From: Chitinophaga ginsengisoli
GTDB lineage: Bacteria; Bacteroidota; Bacteroidia; Chitinophagales; Chitinophagaceae
NCBI RefSeq assembly: GCF_003014595.1
Contig: NZ_PYGK01000023.1
Location: 1-64,000, forward strand
Reading direction: 5' to 3'
Length of the DNA: 64,000 bases
The notes beneath the pieces are model-generated. The model searched no databases. It worked only from the letters and a program-made list of their open reading frames with translations, and was not told where the DNA came from. The translations under genes and the position numbers were made by a program. Shown piece by piece: positions 43,878 through 56,800 of the stretch. Position 1 is the stretch's first letter, and each line of letters opens with the position of its first letter.

Positions 43878-45197
43878 TTAGAGCTGCAAAGAAATGTTAT
43901 CATACCGTAATTCATTCGTGTCGTAATCATCCTGGTCACTGAAAAATTCCCTGTATCGCTCATCGTAACAAGAGAGATCATCGAACCATTTCGGATGGTC
44001 CTGCCGACTCCTGGCTTTAAATGTTTTATATGCCAATGTGCCATTCCTATGTTGCAGGAAGCGTAGCTGGTACACGTCATCCTCAATATCTAATAGTTCC
44101 ACCTTACCAGTGGTCATAGACATCACCGGGCCTCTGGCTGTACGACATAACCCACCCGTTAACTGTATCGCCCCACGATAAATATGTAATGCCGTTTCCA
44201 GGGATTCAGCAAAGTAATGCTGTGCACCTGTATCCCTGGGCAGGAACATATAATAAGGTACACACCCCAGCTGTACCTGCCGCTCCCACATGGTTGACCA
44301 GATCCTTACCTTGTTGTTGATATTTCTAAGCAGCGGTGCCTGTGTGCGGATCTCAGCTCCTATCTTCCGCAGGTTGAATATGGCCTCCTGTGCTACAGCT
44401 GTCTCGAACTCCACATAGTGATTAAAATGGGCCATGATGGCCAGGTGTTTACCAGCAGCTGTTACTTTGGCCAATAACTGCAACAGCTCATCCTTGTCGG
44501 CATCTGTAACAAACTTGTGAGGCCAGTAGCTGAGTGATTTGGTACCTATCCTTATCACTTTCAGGCTCTTTACTTCCAGCAGCGGCAGCAGATAATTTGC
44601 CAGGATATGGGGGCTCATAACCATAGGATCACCTCCTGTCAGCAATACATCTGAGATGTACGGATTGGCCCTTAGATAGGCTACTAAAGGTTCTATCTCC
44701 TTCGCCTGTATCTTGAAGCCAGGCTCATTGACGAACTGGGGCCACCTGAAGCAGAACGTACAATATGCGTGACAGGTTTGACTATGACTGGGGAAGAACA
44801 ATATGGTATTGCGGTATTTATGTTGCATACCTTCCAGTTTCTCACCCAGAAAATAAGGTGTGTTATGATCCACCTGCCCCGCAGGATGTGGATTCAGTGA
44901 TAAACGTATATCATGGACCAGGTTACGGTAGGATGCTTCATCCATGTTCCGCTTTCCCCATTTCAATTGATCATAATGTAACTCCGTCAGCATTTCCTTA
45001 TGCGGAAAGTTCAGGCGAAAGATCGGGTCGTCGGGAACATTTGTCCAGTTAATAAGATTCTCCAATACATAATTATTCGTTTTAAAAGGATAGATCTCGC
45101 TGACTATCCGGATGTCCTCCATCTGCCTGTGATCCAGTAACATTAATTGGGGAATCTTATCAAGCTGATTGATGTTGTATGATTTGAACTTAAACAT
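43878..45197 (-). CDS. KamA-like radical SAM protein lacking the PLP-lysine motif
   Basis: A 439-residue radical SAM enzyme of the lysine 2,3-aminomutase group. The cluster motif is intact (CHAYCTFC, three cysteines), followed by VLLTGGDPMVMS, the SAM-binding GGDP type. In true aminomutases a GGGGK lysine just before a TPVM segment holds PLP. Here the matching region reads GGLCRTARGPVMSM, with no such lysine and a shorter loop. It may not be a PLP aminomutase at all. It is the last gene of the NRPS operon, 47 bases after the dioxygenase gene, so a tailoring or precursor role is inferred. Confidence 0.75.
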   Translation of the reverse strand: MFKFKSYNINQLDKIPQLMLLDHRQMEDIRIVSEIYPFKTNNYVLENLINWTNVPDDPIFRLNFPHKEMLTELHYDQLKWGKRNMDEASYRNLVHDIRLSLNPHPAGQVDHNTPYFLGEKLEGMQHKYRNTILFFPSHSQTCHAYCTFCFRWPQFVNEPGFKIQAKEIEPLVAYLRANPYISDVLLTGGDPMVMSPHILANYLLPLLEVKSLKVIRIGTKSLSYWPHKFVTDADKDELLQLLAKVTAAGKHLAIMAHFNHYVEFETAVAQEAIFNLRKIGAEIRTQAPLLRNINNKVRIWSTMWERQVQLGCVPYYMFLPRDTGAQHYFAESLETALHIYRGAIQLTGGLCRTARGPVMSMTTGKVELLDIEDDVYQLRFLQHRNGTLAYKTFKARSRQDHPKWFDDLSCYDERYREFFSDQDDYDTNELRYDNISLQL

Positions 45198-45244
45198 TAC
45201 AAAAAATTAAAAAGGAGTTTACGAAAAAGGACGCGCCTCCGGGC

Positions 45245-46210
45245 TCAGGCCATCGAAACCAATATCTTTCTATCGCCGGTAAAAGGAAGACGACCATGCA
45301 GTGACAGCATATTATCTACCATCAGCAGATCACCATTTTCCCAGGGAACCGGCACCGTTGCTTCATCCATTACCCGGATAATTTCATCGATATATTCTTT
45401 CTGTATTTCTGAACCATCGCCATAACGCGCATACATAGGCAAGCCATTAGGATCATTATTAGCCAGGAACATTAGTGTTTCAAATACCTCTTCCCCGTAA
45501 ATGACCGGGTAAAACTGATCTACCTGGTTAAACCACAAGCGGTCGCCGGTAACAGGATGTTTTCTGATAGCCGGCCTTGTTTGTTCCAGTCGTACTGCTC
45601 CATCAGGTTGCCATTTTACGGTGATACCATTTTCATTGCAGTAAGACTCCATGAACTGCCTATCTGTTGTTTCAAACGCTTCCTGCCAGGAAGGCCCAAG
45701 GCCTGAACCACCATGCAGATTGCGGATATAAGTGATGCCTTTCGCTTCAAACTCTTCTACTATAGCGGGAGAAAGTAATGCAAGTACCTTTTTGCAATCA
45801 CCTACAGTTGTTTCACCTCCTGTATCTGCTTTGTTGATACAGCAAAAGAAGATATGTGCAGGCCAGAGATTAGAATAAGAGAATTCTGTATGCAGCCTGA
45901 TGACAGACCCTGCATCATATTCGGAGGCATTATATACGTTGGAAGTATGTTTGCTTCTGCTGGAATTGCCATCCAGAAAACTGGATGATGCAGGATGCAG
46001 ACGTTTCATTAACCCACTAAAAGCGTTAATTGAGTCTATGTTAATACCTCTTATGTGAATAGCGCCATTTCTTAACAATGTCGAGTCCATCAGTTCACGG
46101 TTCTCATGGTACCAGTCAGCGAAGAAATCAGTGCTTATCTGTTCTTCAAATTTCAGGAACACGGGCAGTTTATCCTCACCTATGTGAGCAATAGATGTAG
46201 TTAAGTTCAT
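45245..46210 (-). CDS. SyrP-like Fe(II)/2-oxoglutarate-dependent hydroxylase (TauD/TfdA family)
   Basis: A 321-residue non-haem iron oxygenase. The first iron ligands are in RLHTEFSY (HxE). The distal histidine is in NMLSLHGR near the end, and GDRKILVSM supplies the 2-oxoglutarate arginine. FFCCINKADTGGETTVGD is the usual core strand. In syringomycin-type pathways SyrP homologues hydroxylate the beta-carbon of carrier-bound aspartate. Being next to an NRPS with two Asn modules, beta-hydroxylation of Asn or a related residue is the best guess. Confidence 0.85.
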   Translation of the reverse strand: MNLTTSIAHIGEDKLPVFLKFEEQISTDFFADWYHENRELMDSTLLRNGAIHIRGINIDSINAFSGLMKRLHPASSSFLDGNSSRSKHTSNVYNASEYDAGSVIRLHTEFSYSNLWPAHIFFCCINKADTGGETTVGDCKKVLALLSPAIVEEFEAKGITYIRNLHGGSGLGPSWQEAFETTDRQFMESYCNENGITVKWQPDGAVRLEQTRPAIRKHPVTGDRLWFNQVDQFYPVIYGEEVFETLMFLANNDPNGLPMYARYGDGSEIQKEYIDEIIRVMDEATVPVPWENGDLLMVDNMLSLHGRLPFTGDRKILVSMA

Positions 46211-46236
46211 ACATGAAGATTTAGCGATGTTATAAA

Positions 46237-47835
46237 TCAGATTTCATATAATAATTCTTTTTCGCCGAACAGTCTTTCTGCGGCTATATTGTTTTCACCA
46301 CAATCGGTGATCAGCTTATTGGATGCTACAATGGGATTGGCATCCTCATGATACCTTACACTGCTGATAAATTCTATCCAGGGTTCCAGTCCCATCGCAT
46401 ACACATACAGTTCACGGGGTTTGAATGTATTCACCAGCGCTTGTCCGCGGGGAAAATTAGAACCCGCCAGCCTGCGGGAAAGATCTTTCTCTCTTTGTAT
46501 CTCTTCTGTCATCAGGGGGCCGTACACCCACGTAAAAGGCGCCCCGTCACACTCCATGCCCAGGAAAATAATATCCACAGGACCTGTCTGTTTCACAACA
46601 TGCTCATACAACCGGGGCTCTATATTGCAGGAGTCTGCAAGGAATAGCATCGACTGTGAACCAATTCTTACATGATAGCAGAGTTTCGAACGGATATTCA
46701 GGTCGCCATGTTCTCCCAGGAAAGGCAATCCGGTAATAGTGGTGTTGCCGAATGTAATAGATTCCATTTCTTCCAGCTCCACTACATTATGGAAACCGAT
46801 CATATTGAACATCAGTTTGAGATTGGGGTCCTGCAGATTTCCCATACTACCTCTGGGCACAATGATCTTTTTGACCTTATGGCGCAGATAGAGCATGGTT
46901 TCAAACAGGATATGGTCCTGGTGATTATGTGTGATCAGGATATAGTCTATTTCCTCTGGCAAATCGCTGTAGGAGAATCTTTCCACCTCTGCCTGGTAAC
47001 CGTAGTAGCTGATAACAGGATCCACCAGGATGGATACTTCCTTTGTTTCTACCAGGATACAGGCATGTCCGAAATAACGCATCCGTATCTTATCGCCGGT
47101 ATAACGCTCATATTTTGGGGGAGCTTCTGTTGTAAAAAACGACTGGAACAGTGCAAGGTCTTCATCAGCGATATCCAATGCTTCCTTTATTTCGGCGAAA
47201 CTACCTGGCAAAGTCCTCATATGATGCAGGCGGTCTACCAGGCTACTGGAGAAGGGAATATTCAGTTCTATGCTCGTAGTATCTTTTAGCCTTGCAGTGC
47301 TCAGCACAAAGGGACGTTCATCATTAGTAGTAAGCCACATAGCCAGACTCTGCGCATTTTCGTTATAATATTCACTCTTATACATCAACTGCTCGAAGAA
47401 ACGAAAGCCCGGATTGTTATGCAGATCGTAACTGATCTCTACAAGTCCTTTTAATATGTCGGGCACTTTTTCATACAGGGGATCAAGTGAAAAACCATGG
47501 GCTTCCTGCTGCAGCAGGTTATCCAGGTCTTTAATAGCTTCGGCAAGTTCCAGCATGTGTTTCCTGCTCTCTTTTGTTTCGACTATCAGCTGTTTAATAT
47601 CTTCCGCTCTGTTTGTTTCATAGTTCATGAACGGTCCTCCCAGCATTTTCGGGTTGCGGATGGCGGCAGCATGCACCTGTGGCGCCTGTACATAAGAGCT
47701 CATGATCCTGAGGTGCCTCGACAGTATGTTCATAGCCGCAGTAGGAGGATAGATCAGATGCGTCCAGGCATACCATTTATCTACTAAGGGTTCCAATACA
47801 ACATTGGGTCTGAGGTATACCACTTCGTTTTCCAT
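46237..47835 (-). CDS. CmlA-type diiron beta-hydroxylase (metallo-beta-lactamase fold)
   Basis: 532 residues, the same length as I recall for chloramphenicol CmlA. An all-alpha/beta N-terminal domain of about 245 residues carries no catalytic motif. The metallo-beta-lactamase domain begins at RMRYFGHACILVE. Iron-site residues match CmlA with a two-residue offset: H303-N-H305-Q-D307-H308, E375 in LGEHGDL and D401 in LADSCN. CmlA hydroxylates the beta-carbon of an amino acid held on an NRPS carrier domain, using a carboxylate-bridged diiron centre. It lies 32 bases after the NRPS gene. The hydroxylated residue is unknown. Confidence 0.9.
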   Translation of the reverse strand: MENEVVYLRPNVVLEPLVDKWYAWTHLIYPPTAAMNILSRHLRIMSSYVQAPQVHAAAIRNPKMLGGPFMNYETNRAEDIKQLIVETKESRKHMLELAEAIKDLDNLLQQEAHGFSLDPLYEKVPDILKGLVEISYDLHNNPGFRFFEQLMYKSEYYNENAQSLAMWLTTNDERPFVLSTARLKDTTSIELNIPFSSSLVDRLHHMRTLPGSFAEIKEALDIADEDLALFQSFFTTEAPPKYERYTGDKIRMRYFGHACILVETKEVSILVDPVISYYGYQAEVERFSYSDLPEEIDYILITHNHQDHILFETMLYLRHKVKKIIVPRGSMGNLQDPNLKLMFNMIGFHNVVELEEMESITFGNTTITGLPFLGEHGDLNIRSKLCYHVRIGSQSMLFLADSCNIEPRLYEHVVKQTGPVDIIFLGMECDGAPFTWVYGPLMTEEIQREKDLSRRLAGSNFPRGQALVNTFKPRELYVYAMGLEPWIEFISSVRYHEDANPIVASNKLITDCGENNIAAERLFGEKELLYEI

Positions 47836-47867
47836 AACTAACTAAATATTAACGTTAACAAAACGGG

Positions 47868-50800
47868 TTACTTATTTTTCTCGCTGATGCTTGTTACCAC
47901 CAATTGCAGGTTCCTTGGCAATGTGATGGCATCATAGTGATCTCCCTGTGTGAACAGGTGTGTGAACCGGCCGCTGGTGTACCGTTCCCAATCTTTCATA
48001 TGCAGGAAGTCATTATGAATATTCTGTTTGGCCTTAAAAGCAATAATATCCCCTTTTATCTTTCCTTTCTGCTCATACGCCTCGCTGAGACGGAGATTAT
48101 GATAGAATAGTTTCTCCAGGTGGTCCCTGTGTGTATCTTCCAGCCCCACATCTGCCAGCCAGTCGCGCAACCAGTTAACTTCCTGCTGTATGGCATCTCT
48201 TGACAGCTCTATTGACTGCTTGCGTTTCTTTTTATCTCTTGTATCCCTGTCCAACAACAACAGGGTAGTACGTATACCTTTTTCCTCCAGTATTTTCGCC
48301 ACTTCGAAAGCGATAGTACCGCCGAAAGAGAAACCGGTTAACATGACTTCCCTGCCAGACTCATTCTCCTGTATAGCTGCTGCAAACCGCCTTACTTTTT
48401 CTTCGATGGTGGCATCAAAATCTTTACCATCATCAAACCCGGCATCCTGTAAGCCATAGCAGTTATATATTCCCTGCAGCGTCTTACCCAGTTCCATATA
48501 TAACAGGGAGGTACCAATCAAAGGAGCAAAGCAGTACATGCGGGGTAGCCCTTCCTCTTTCCTGTTCAGGCTTAACAAGGTTCCCTTCTGTACACCACGT
48601 GTATCAGCCAGTGCCAACAAGGACTCTATAGTAGGATAACCAAGGAAATCGCGCAGTGACAATCTCAGGTTGAGCTCCTTATTCATTCTCGATACCAGTT
48701 GTACCGCCCTCATAGAGTGCCCTCCCAGTTCAAAGAAGTTGCTGGTAACACCAACCGCTTCCAGGTTAAGCACTTCAGCCCACATTACCGCCGTCTGGTG
48801 TTCCAGTTCATTTCGGGGGGCTACAAATGCAGTAAGACTATCTATTTCCGGCGCCGGCAGCAAGATCTTATCTACCTTACCATTGGTGGTTAGCGGTACA
48901 GCAGGTATCAGTATGAACCATGCAGGTACCATAAATGCAGGTAAGAACTTCCCGATATGCTGTTGCAGTTCTTTCCGGTCTATTGCTTCCGGGGCTGTGT
49001 AATAAGCTACGAGATAATCTTCCCGCTGAATGGATGTTTTAATCACAACAGCCTCCTTTATACCCGGGTACTTCAGGATGGCGGACGCTATTTCTCCTGG
49101 TTCGATACGGAATCCATTCAGTTTGATCTGTTCATCAGCCCTTCCGGCGTACTCAATTTCACCCTGATGATTCCATCTGCCCTTGTCACCACTGCGATAT
49201 AATTTGCCAGGGCCGAAAGGATCAGGAATAAAGCGGGCAGCAGTCAGTTCCTCCCTGTTGAGGTATCCTATAGCCACACCAGCACCACCGATATAGATCT
49301 CCCCTTCCACACCTACAGGCTGCAACTGTTGCAACTCATCGAGAATATAGATCTGTGTATTATCTATAGGCTTACCGATGGTGATATGCTCTGCTCCTGT
49401 TATCTCACTGACTGTACAACCTACTGTTGTTTCCGTCGGACCATATTCATTGAAGATCCTCATTTGTGGATTCAGCTTCCTCAGGATGAGCACATGGTCT
49501 GGTAACAGCGCTTCTCCACCCACAATCGCCGTGTTAATAGCTGTTTCCTCTAATTGTAAGGTGGCCAGTACACGGATGTGTGCAGGAGTGATCTTTACGG
49601 CCGTGAGCCTGTCATTTGTAAAGACCTCTTTCAGGGCTGTCAGTATGTCTTCTTCCGGTGTCAGGTACACTTCATCGCCACGCAGTAAACCACTCAGCAG
49701 GCTGGTAACGGTGAGGTCGAAAGACAATGAAGAGAATACGCCGAATACATGACCGGCAGTATTGCCGAAGTAATGACGGTTAACGAATGTCAGGTAGTTC
49801 ATGAGGGAGGCATGAGAGATCAGCACTCCTTTCGGCATACCTGTAGAACCCGAAGTATAAATAACATAGGCAGGTGCTGCCTGGTTAATTACTGGCAGTG
49901 TTCGGGGTGTTATCTGATCTATATCATTTACAAGCTCCTTCAGCGCCAATACGCTTCCATTCCAGGAGAATCTGTCATGGTCCGTTATCAGCAATGTAGC
50001 TGCCGCATCATCCAGGATATAATTGATCCTGTCTTCAGGCAGAGAACTGTCTATCGGAAGATACGCTGCTCCGGCTTTGAGGATGGCCAGAATACTGATG
50101 AGTGCCCACTCATTCCTGCTGACCATCATTGCAACCACATTCCCTGCTTTTACATGATAGTGTTGTATGAGATAAGCAGCCAGTTTATCAGACAACAAGT
50201 CCAATGCTGCGAATGTGTAAGCTGTTTTGCCTGTAACAAGCGCATTACTATCAGGAAGGGCAGCGGCTACTTTTCTGAAGGCGTCTACAATAGTACCTGA
50301 AAGGATTTTTGTGCTGGTATCATTCAGTGTTGTCAGCAGCAGCGTTTCTTCCTGTGCAGGCAGGTATTTAATACGGTTCAGTGGTAAAGCAGGTTGTTCC
50401 CCTGCATTGATGATCAACTGATGCATATGTTCGCAGAGATGAACCATTCTGACCTCATCAAACAATACCGTACTATATTCCAACGTCAGTAAAAGATCAT
50501 CGCCCTGTTTTCTGAAGAAGAATGTCAGGTCAAACTTACTGATCTCAGTGGCTACTGAGGCTTCTTCCACTAGCATATCCTGCAGGTTCAGTAAGTCTTC
50601 TTCTTTCCGGTCTTCATCCTGTAATACCAGCATAACATTGAACAGCGAACGCTTATTGAGCGGCTTATATTCATTCACGGCATCTACCAGCATTTCAAAG
50701 GGGAAAGATATACGGTCATAAGCCGCAATAGCATCAGCCTTTACCTTCCTGAGCAGTTCATCAAATCCGTGTTCTTCATCGATCTGCGAACGAAGTGGTA

Positions 50801-53800
50801 TGGTATTCAGGAAGAATCCTATCTGGTTTTGCAGGTCCGGATGCTCCCTGCCCGTAACAGGCAATCCCAGCACAATATCCTTATCTCCTGTATAACGGTA
50901 TATCAGGAGTTGGACGATAGCAGCGAGTCCCATCATGAGGGTGGCTTCCTGTTCCTTTATCAGTGAGAATAACTTTCCGTTAAGTACCCCCTGCATTCTG
51001 CTATAGTACCTGGTACCGGTATTATCGGGTACCGCTGGTCTTGGTCTGTCTGCCGGCAGTTCCAGTACCGGAACATCCCCGGAGAAACGGTTCACCCAGT
51101 ATTCCCGGTGTTCTGACATAAGGGCTACGTTCTCTTCGTTCTTCGTCCACATCACAAAGTCCTTAAACTGCAATGGCAGCGGTTCAAGCGGATGCTGTTT
51201 ACCTTCCAGGCAGGCGGAATACAGTATTACCAGTTCTCGCATCATTACCTGCATGGACCATTCGTCTGCGATAATATGATGTATACATAGCAGGAAAAGG
51301 TATTGATCATCTTTTACCTGCCATAACTTCAGTCTTAATAGCGGTCCTTTCCTGAGATTGATAGGAATGCCCGCCCATTCTTCCACCGCGATAAGCCCCT
51401 GCTCTTCCGCATCAGGAAGCGCTCTCAGGTCTTCAAAGCCCAACCAGTTGTCGAAATCTTCATATTGTTTTACCTGTTGTACGGGCTTATCATTTACCAA
51501 GAACATCACCGAGCGTAATATTTCATAACGCTCCACCAGCAAACGCACAGCGGCTTCAAATGCAGTTCGGTCAAACGGTCCTCTCAGCCAGTAGGTATAC
51601 GGCATATTGAACGTTTCCAGGTTGTTGAGCATCTGTTGCTGGATCCACAAGCGTTCCTGGCTATTGGAGAGCGGATAATATTCCTGTACAGGCGCCAATG
51701 GTATAGCACTGAACAACTGTTTGCCACTCTGATCTATCATTGCAGCGAGGTCAGACAATACTGACCGCAAGAATATTTCTTTCAGCGGCACTTTTACTTC
51801 CAGGCGTTTATAGATCAGGGAGGCTGTTTGTATTGCTTTCAGCGAATGCCCTCCCAAAGTGAAGAAGTTGTCATTCCTGCCTATGTTCTTTGTACCGAGT
51901 ACATCTTCCCATATCCCGGCCAGCACTTTCTCTGTTGGTGTTTCGGGCGCCATATAAGCAACCTTGGTGAGCCCGGGCACCGGCAGGCGGGCACGGTCCA
52001 CTTTCCCATTCCTATTTAGTGGAATAGCATCCAACAGTACCAGGTGAGCTGGCACCATATAATCCGGCAGGAAACGTTGCAGGTATTCACGGACGGTATC
52101 CGGCTGTATATCTCTGTCGGTAGCGTAGTAAGCCGCCAGGTATTTATCGGCGCCATTTCCGTAGGTCAGTACAATAGCATGGGTAATACCCTCCAGCTTT
52201 ATCATCGATGCCTGAATTTCTCCCGGCTCAATACGATAACCACGGATCTTGACCTGGAAATCTGCCCTGCCACTAAACCGGATCAATCCATCTTCCGTCC
52301 ATGAACAAACATCACCGGTATTGTACATTACTGTACCTGGGTTGTAAGGATTATCAATAAAGCGACTGGCTGTCAGTTCCGGTTGCCCCAGGTAACCTGT
52401 AGCAATACCTGGTCCGCTGAAATATATTACTCCAGGAACACCTGCTGGTAACAATTGCAGGTTGGCATCCAGGATATATGCCGACATGTTGGATAAGCCG
52501 CCGCCTAATAATGGGGATTCATCCGCTTTGTTAAGCCTGTGCCATGTGCAGTATATGGTAGTCTCCGTGGGGCCATACATATTCCACAGCACCTTACATC
52601 TATCCAGCAGGCGTTGTGCCAGCGATGCACTCAGCGTATCTCCGCCGGTGATGATGGTCAGTCCTTCGGTTCCATTCCAGCCGCTTTCAGTCAACAGGTG
52701 CCACATACCTGGCGTTGCCTGCATAAAAGTGATTCCCTGTTGCATCATCAATTGCAGTGCTTCAGGAGAATACACCTCTTCCCTGCTGGCCAATACGACC
52801 GTAGCCCCATTTATTAATGGCAACAACAATTCCAGCACAGACATATCAAACGAGGCTGTCGTAACAGCCAGTAATTTATCTGTATGGCTGATGCCTGTCT
52901 TCGCGCTTAGCCCCTGGAACAGATTATACACTGATCCATGGGAGATCATTACTCCCTTGGGCTTACCAGTAGAACCGGAGGTATAGATCACATAAGCCAG
53001 ATCAGCTGGTTGGATCTCATGATCACAAACGACTGCATCAGACAACAATGCTTCTGTGATGATGCTTCCTTCATAAAAGGAAAGCAGGGGTACTTCTTCC
53101 ACTCCTGCCACAACAGCAGTTGCTCCACTGGTTTCAAGCAGGTACTTTAATCTTTCTGCCGGAGCAGTAATGTCAAGTGGCAGATAACCTGCACCGGATT
53201 TCAATATACCCAGTATCGCAATCATCAACCATTCATTACGATCTACCATTACAGCCACCACCTTATTAGTGCCTGCGTAACCGTTGTTCTGCAGGTAGGC
53301 GGCCAATCTTTCAGCACGTTTATTGAGTGCTGCATATGTTATTTGCCGGTTGCTGGTAATAAGTGCTATCGCTTCCGGTGTAGCTGCCGCATGCCTGCCA
53401 ATCAATGTACCCAGTGGCGTAAAAGGCGGGAATACCGCTGCCGTATTATTATAACTATGCAATAATGCCTGTTGTTCTTCAGCGCTCAGGTACGGTAATC
53501 TGGAGATAGGCGTACCCGGTGTAGCCACTGCTGCTTTCATGAGCTGATGCAGGTGTTGCCCCATACGTTTGATACGCGCATGTGTAAACAACTCCCTGTT
53601 ATATTCTATCTGCAATTGCAGCCCGTCAGATTGTTGTTTAAAATAGAAGGTAATATCAAACTTGCTGCCTCCCAGATGCATGTCCAGCTCTTCGTCACGA
53701 CGCTCCGTTCCCCGTACCGGTACTTCCTCATCTGCATCCCTGAGCACGATCATCACATCGAAGATAGCTGAGTGGCTCACATCCCGGTTAATGTCTATAT

Positions 53801-56800
53801 CCTCTACCAGCAGGTTAAAAGGATACTCCTGGTTGGCGTAAGCTTCCAACGCTGTTTCTCTTACAGCCGACAGATTGCTGGTAAAACCTTCATCTGCTGT
53901 CAGCGTTGTGCGTAGTACCAGCGTATTCACATACAACCCTATCTGGTCTTCCAGGTCAGGATGTTCCCTTCCGGCTACAGGGGTGCCTACAACAATATCC
54001 GTTTGCCCTGTATAGCGATACAGGAGGGACTTCACTGCTGTTACTAATCCCATGAACAAAGTAGCCTGGCTACCGGCCACCAGTGACTGTAATCCGCCGA
54101 GTACTTCGGCAGGAATAGTATGATAGTAATTCCCTCCTTCAAAACGCTGTACTGGCGGACGGGGAAAATCTGCAGGTAGTTCCAGTACGGGCAGATCATC
54201 CTGCAACTTATTCTTCCAATATGCCTGCTGAGCCAACAGCGAGTCACTATGGCGGTTATTCCGCTGCCAACTTGTATAATCTTTATACTGAACGGGCAAT
54301 ACCGGCAAACGGATCTCTTCCTTATTCTCCAGCGCTGTATAAATAGTTGTCAGCTCACGTTTTAATACCTGCAGCGACCATTCATCTGCAATGATGTGGT
54401 GGATAACAAGCACCAGATAGTGATGAGTATCACTGTCACTAAATACAGCAGCTCTTAACAAGGGGCCATTGCCAAGATCAAATGGTTGCCGGGTGAATGC
54501 AGCGATCTTTGCCTGTAGGTTACTATCTGCAGATTCACTATGCAGATGGAAACCGGTACTTCCTCTCACCACCTGCACCGGTTTGCCATCTACAATATCA
54601 AATACAGTACGTAATATTTCATGACGGTTGATAAGGATGTCGAATGCAGCCGCAAGACGTACTGTATCTAACTTGCCCTCGTATTCAAATATCTCCGTGA
54701 TAGAATAAGCCAGATCAATACCATCAAACTGATGTAATACCCACAGTCTATGCTGTGCATAAGAGACAGGATAATAAGCCGCAGGTGTTGCTAATGGTAT
54801 GGCAACATATTGTTCACGTCTGGAACTTTGTATAAAGGATGCCTGTGCTTCCAGCACCGGGTATTTAAACACATCTTTCAGGGTAATCTTCACAGAAAGC
54901 TCTTTATATACCCTTGCTATCAGCTGCATAGCTTTTAATGAATGCCCTCCACAGACAAAGAAGTCATCGTTCACACTCACCTGTGCTACACCGAGAATGT
55001 CTTTCCATATTGCTGCCAGCTGTTTTTCCAGTTTATTGCGGGGTGCTATATATGAGCCCCCGGCAGCAGCCAGTGGGGCTGGTAATTTTGCCTTATCCAC
55101 CTTTCCGTTATTGTTCAGTGGCATGGCGTCCAGCTGTACATACCAGGTGGGGATCATGTATTCAGGCAATGACCGGGACAAGTGCGTCTTCAAGTCTGTT
55201 GCGGCTATACTATGAGCTGCTGTGTAATAAGCTACCAGCTGCTTATCCTCTTTTTGCGTCAGCACTGTAACAAAGACTTCATTCACTCCAGAGTAAGCAG
55301 ACAGTGCCTGCGCAATTTCGCCCGTTTCTATGCGATAGCCACGGATCTTCTGCTGTTCGTCCCTTCTGCCTGCATATCCCAATTGGCCATTGAAATACCA
55401 ACGTCCACGGTCGCCGCTGCGATATAACCGATGATCCGTTAACGTATGATGTATAAATTTCTCAGCGGTGAGCTGTGGCTGCCCAAGATAGCCGGCCGCT
55501 ACACCCATACCTCCAATGAAGATCTCACCTTCAATACCTACGGGCGATAACCTTAACTCATCGTCCAGTACGAGGATCTGCGCATTGGCCACAGGCGTTC
55601 CTATGTATATACGGTTCTCTTCTTTCACCTCATAAACAGTACATCCTACTGTTGTTTCCGTAGGACCGTACTCATTGAAGATCCTTATGTCGGGGTTGAG
55701 TTGCCTTAATATGCTGATATGTCCGTTATGCAGTTCTTCACCTCCGGCGATGATTGTTTTCACGCCAGTCGCGTCAATATTCAGCAGCTCCAGGACACTG
55801 ATATGGGATGGTGTCAGTTTCACGGCATTTATAGCAGCACTGTTGAAAGTATCAGACAATACCTGTTCTATATTTTCTCCGGGGAAGAGATGTACACTAT
55901 CTCCTCTCAGTAATCCCGAAAAGAGTCCTGTAATAGTAAGGTCGAAAGATAGTGATGTAAACACACTGAAAATGTTTCCCCGCAGATCATCAAAATACCA
56001 GGTATTCGCCCATAACAGGTAATTCAGTAATGCTTTATGTTGTATAATAACGCCTTTCGGGTTCCCTGTAGAGCCGGAGGTATACATCACATAAGCCACA
56101 TCATCCGGGGAAACAAGTGGCAATACAACACCCTCCCATTTTGCGATCTCTGTGCGGATAACAGCTGTATATAATACCGGCACACCGGCCACGGGGATAT
56201 CCTCCTCTGTAATCATCAATGTTGCCGCCGTATCCTTCAGTATATAACTGACCCTTTGGGCAGGATAAGTTATATCCATCGGTACGTAGGCCGCACCGGC
56301 TTTCAATACTGCCAGCATAGATACAACTGCCCACTCATTCCGTGGCAAGAGCAGGGCTACTATATTACCAGGTTTTACCCCACAATGGCTGATAAGATAC
56401 CCGGCCATACGGTTAGTATAGTCATCCAGTATAGCAAAAGATAGCAGCCGGCCTTCGCATACTATTGCAGGTTGCCCGGCCCATGCCAGACTACGACTAC
56501 TGAAGAGTTCCGGCAAAGTATCTTTGCTAACTGGTGCTATTGTCTTATTGTATACATGTAACAGCTTATCCTTCTCCTCTATCTCCAGGAAATCAGCATC
56601 CATAACAGTAACCCCATCACATAATTGTTCCAGCAGATTTTCGAAATGCCGGCCCATCAGTTCAATCCTTTCTCTTAAAAAAAGATCTGTGTTATATTCC
56701 AATGTCAGTGTAATGCCATCTCCACGATCCAGGAACCAGAAAGTAAGATCATATAAGCTGGTAGTAACGCCTACCCTCTCCTCTCCTACCTGCAGGCCAT

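Noticed and set aside
43878..45197. Calling this gene kamA, lysine 2,3-aminomutase
   Set aside because: The PLP-lysine region does not match, so the specific function is not supported.
49749..50300. 183-residue plus-strand open frame, the longest of many opposite the NRPS gene
   Set aside because: It lies wholly within the coding strand of a conserved NRPS module and shows no family pattern. It is a shadow of codon usage.
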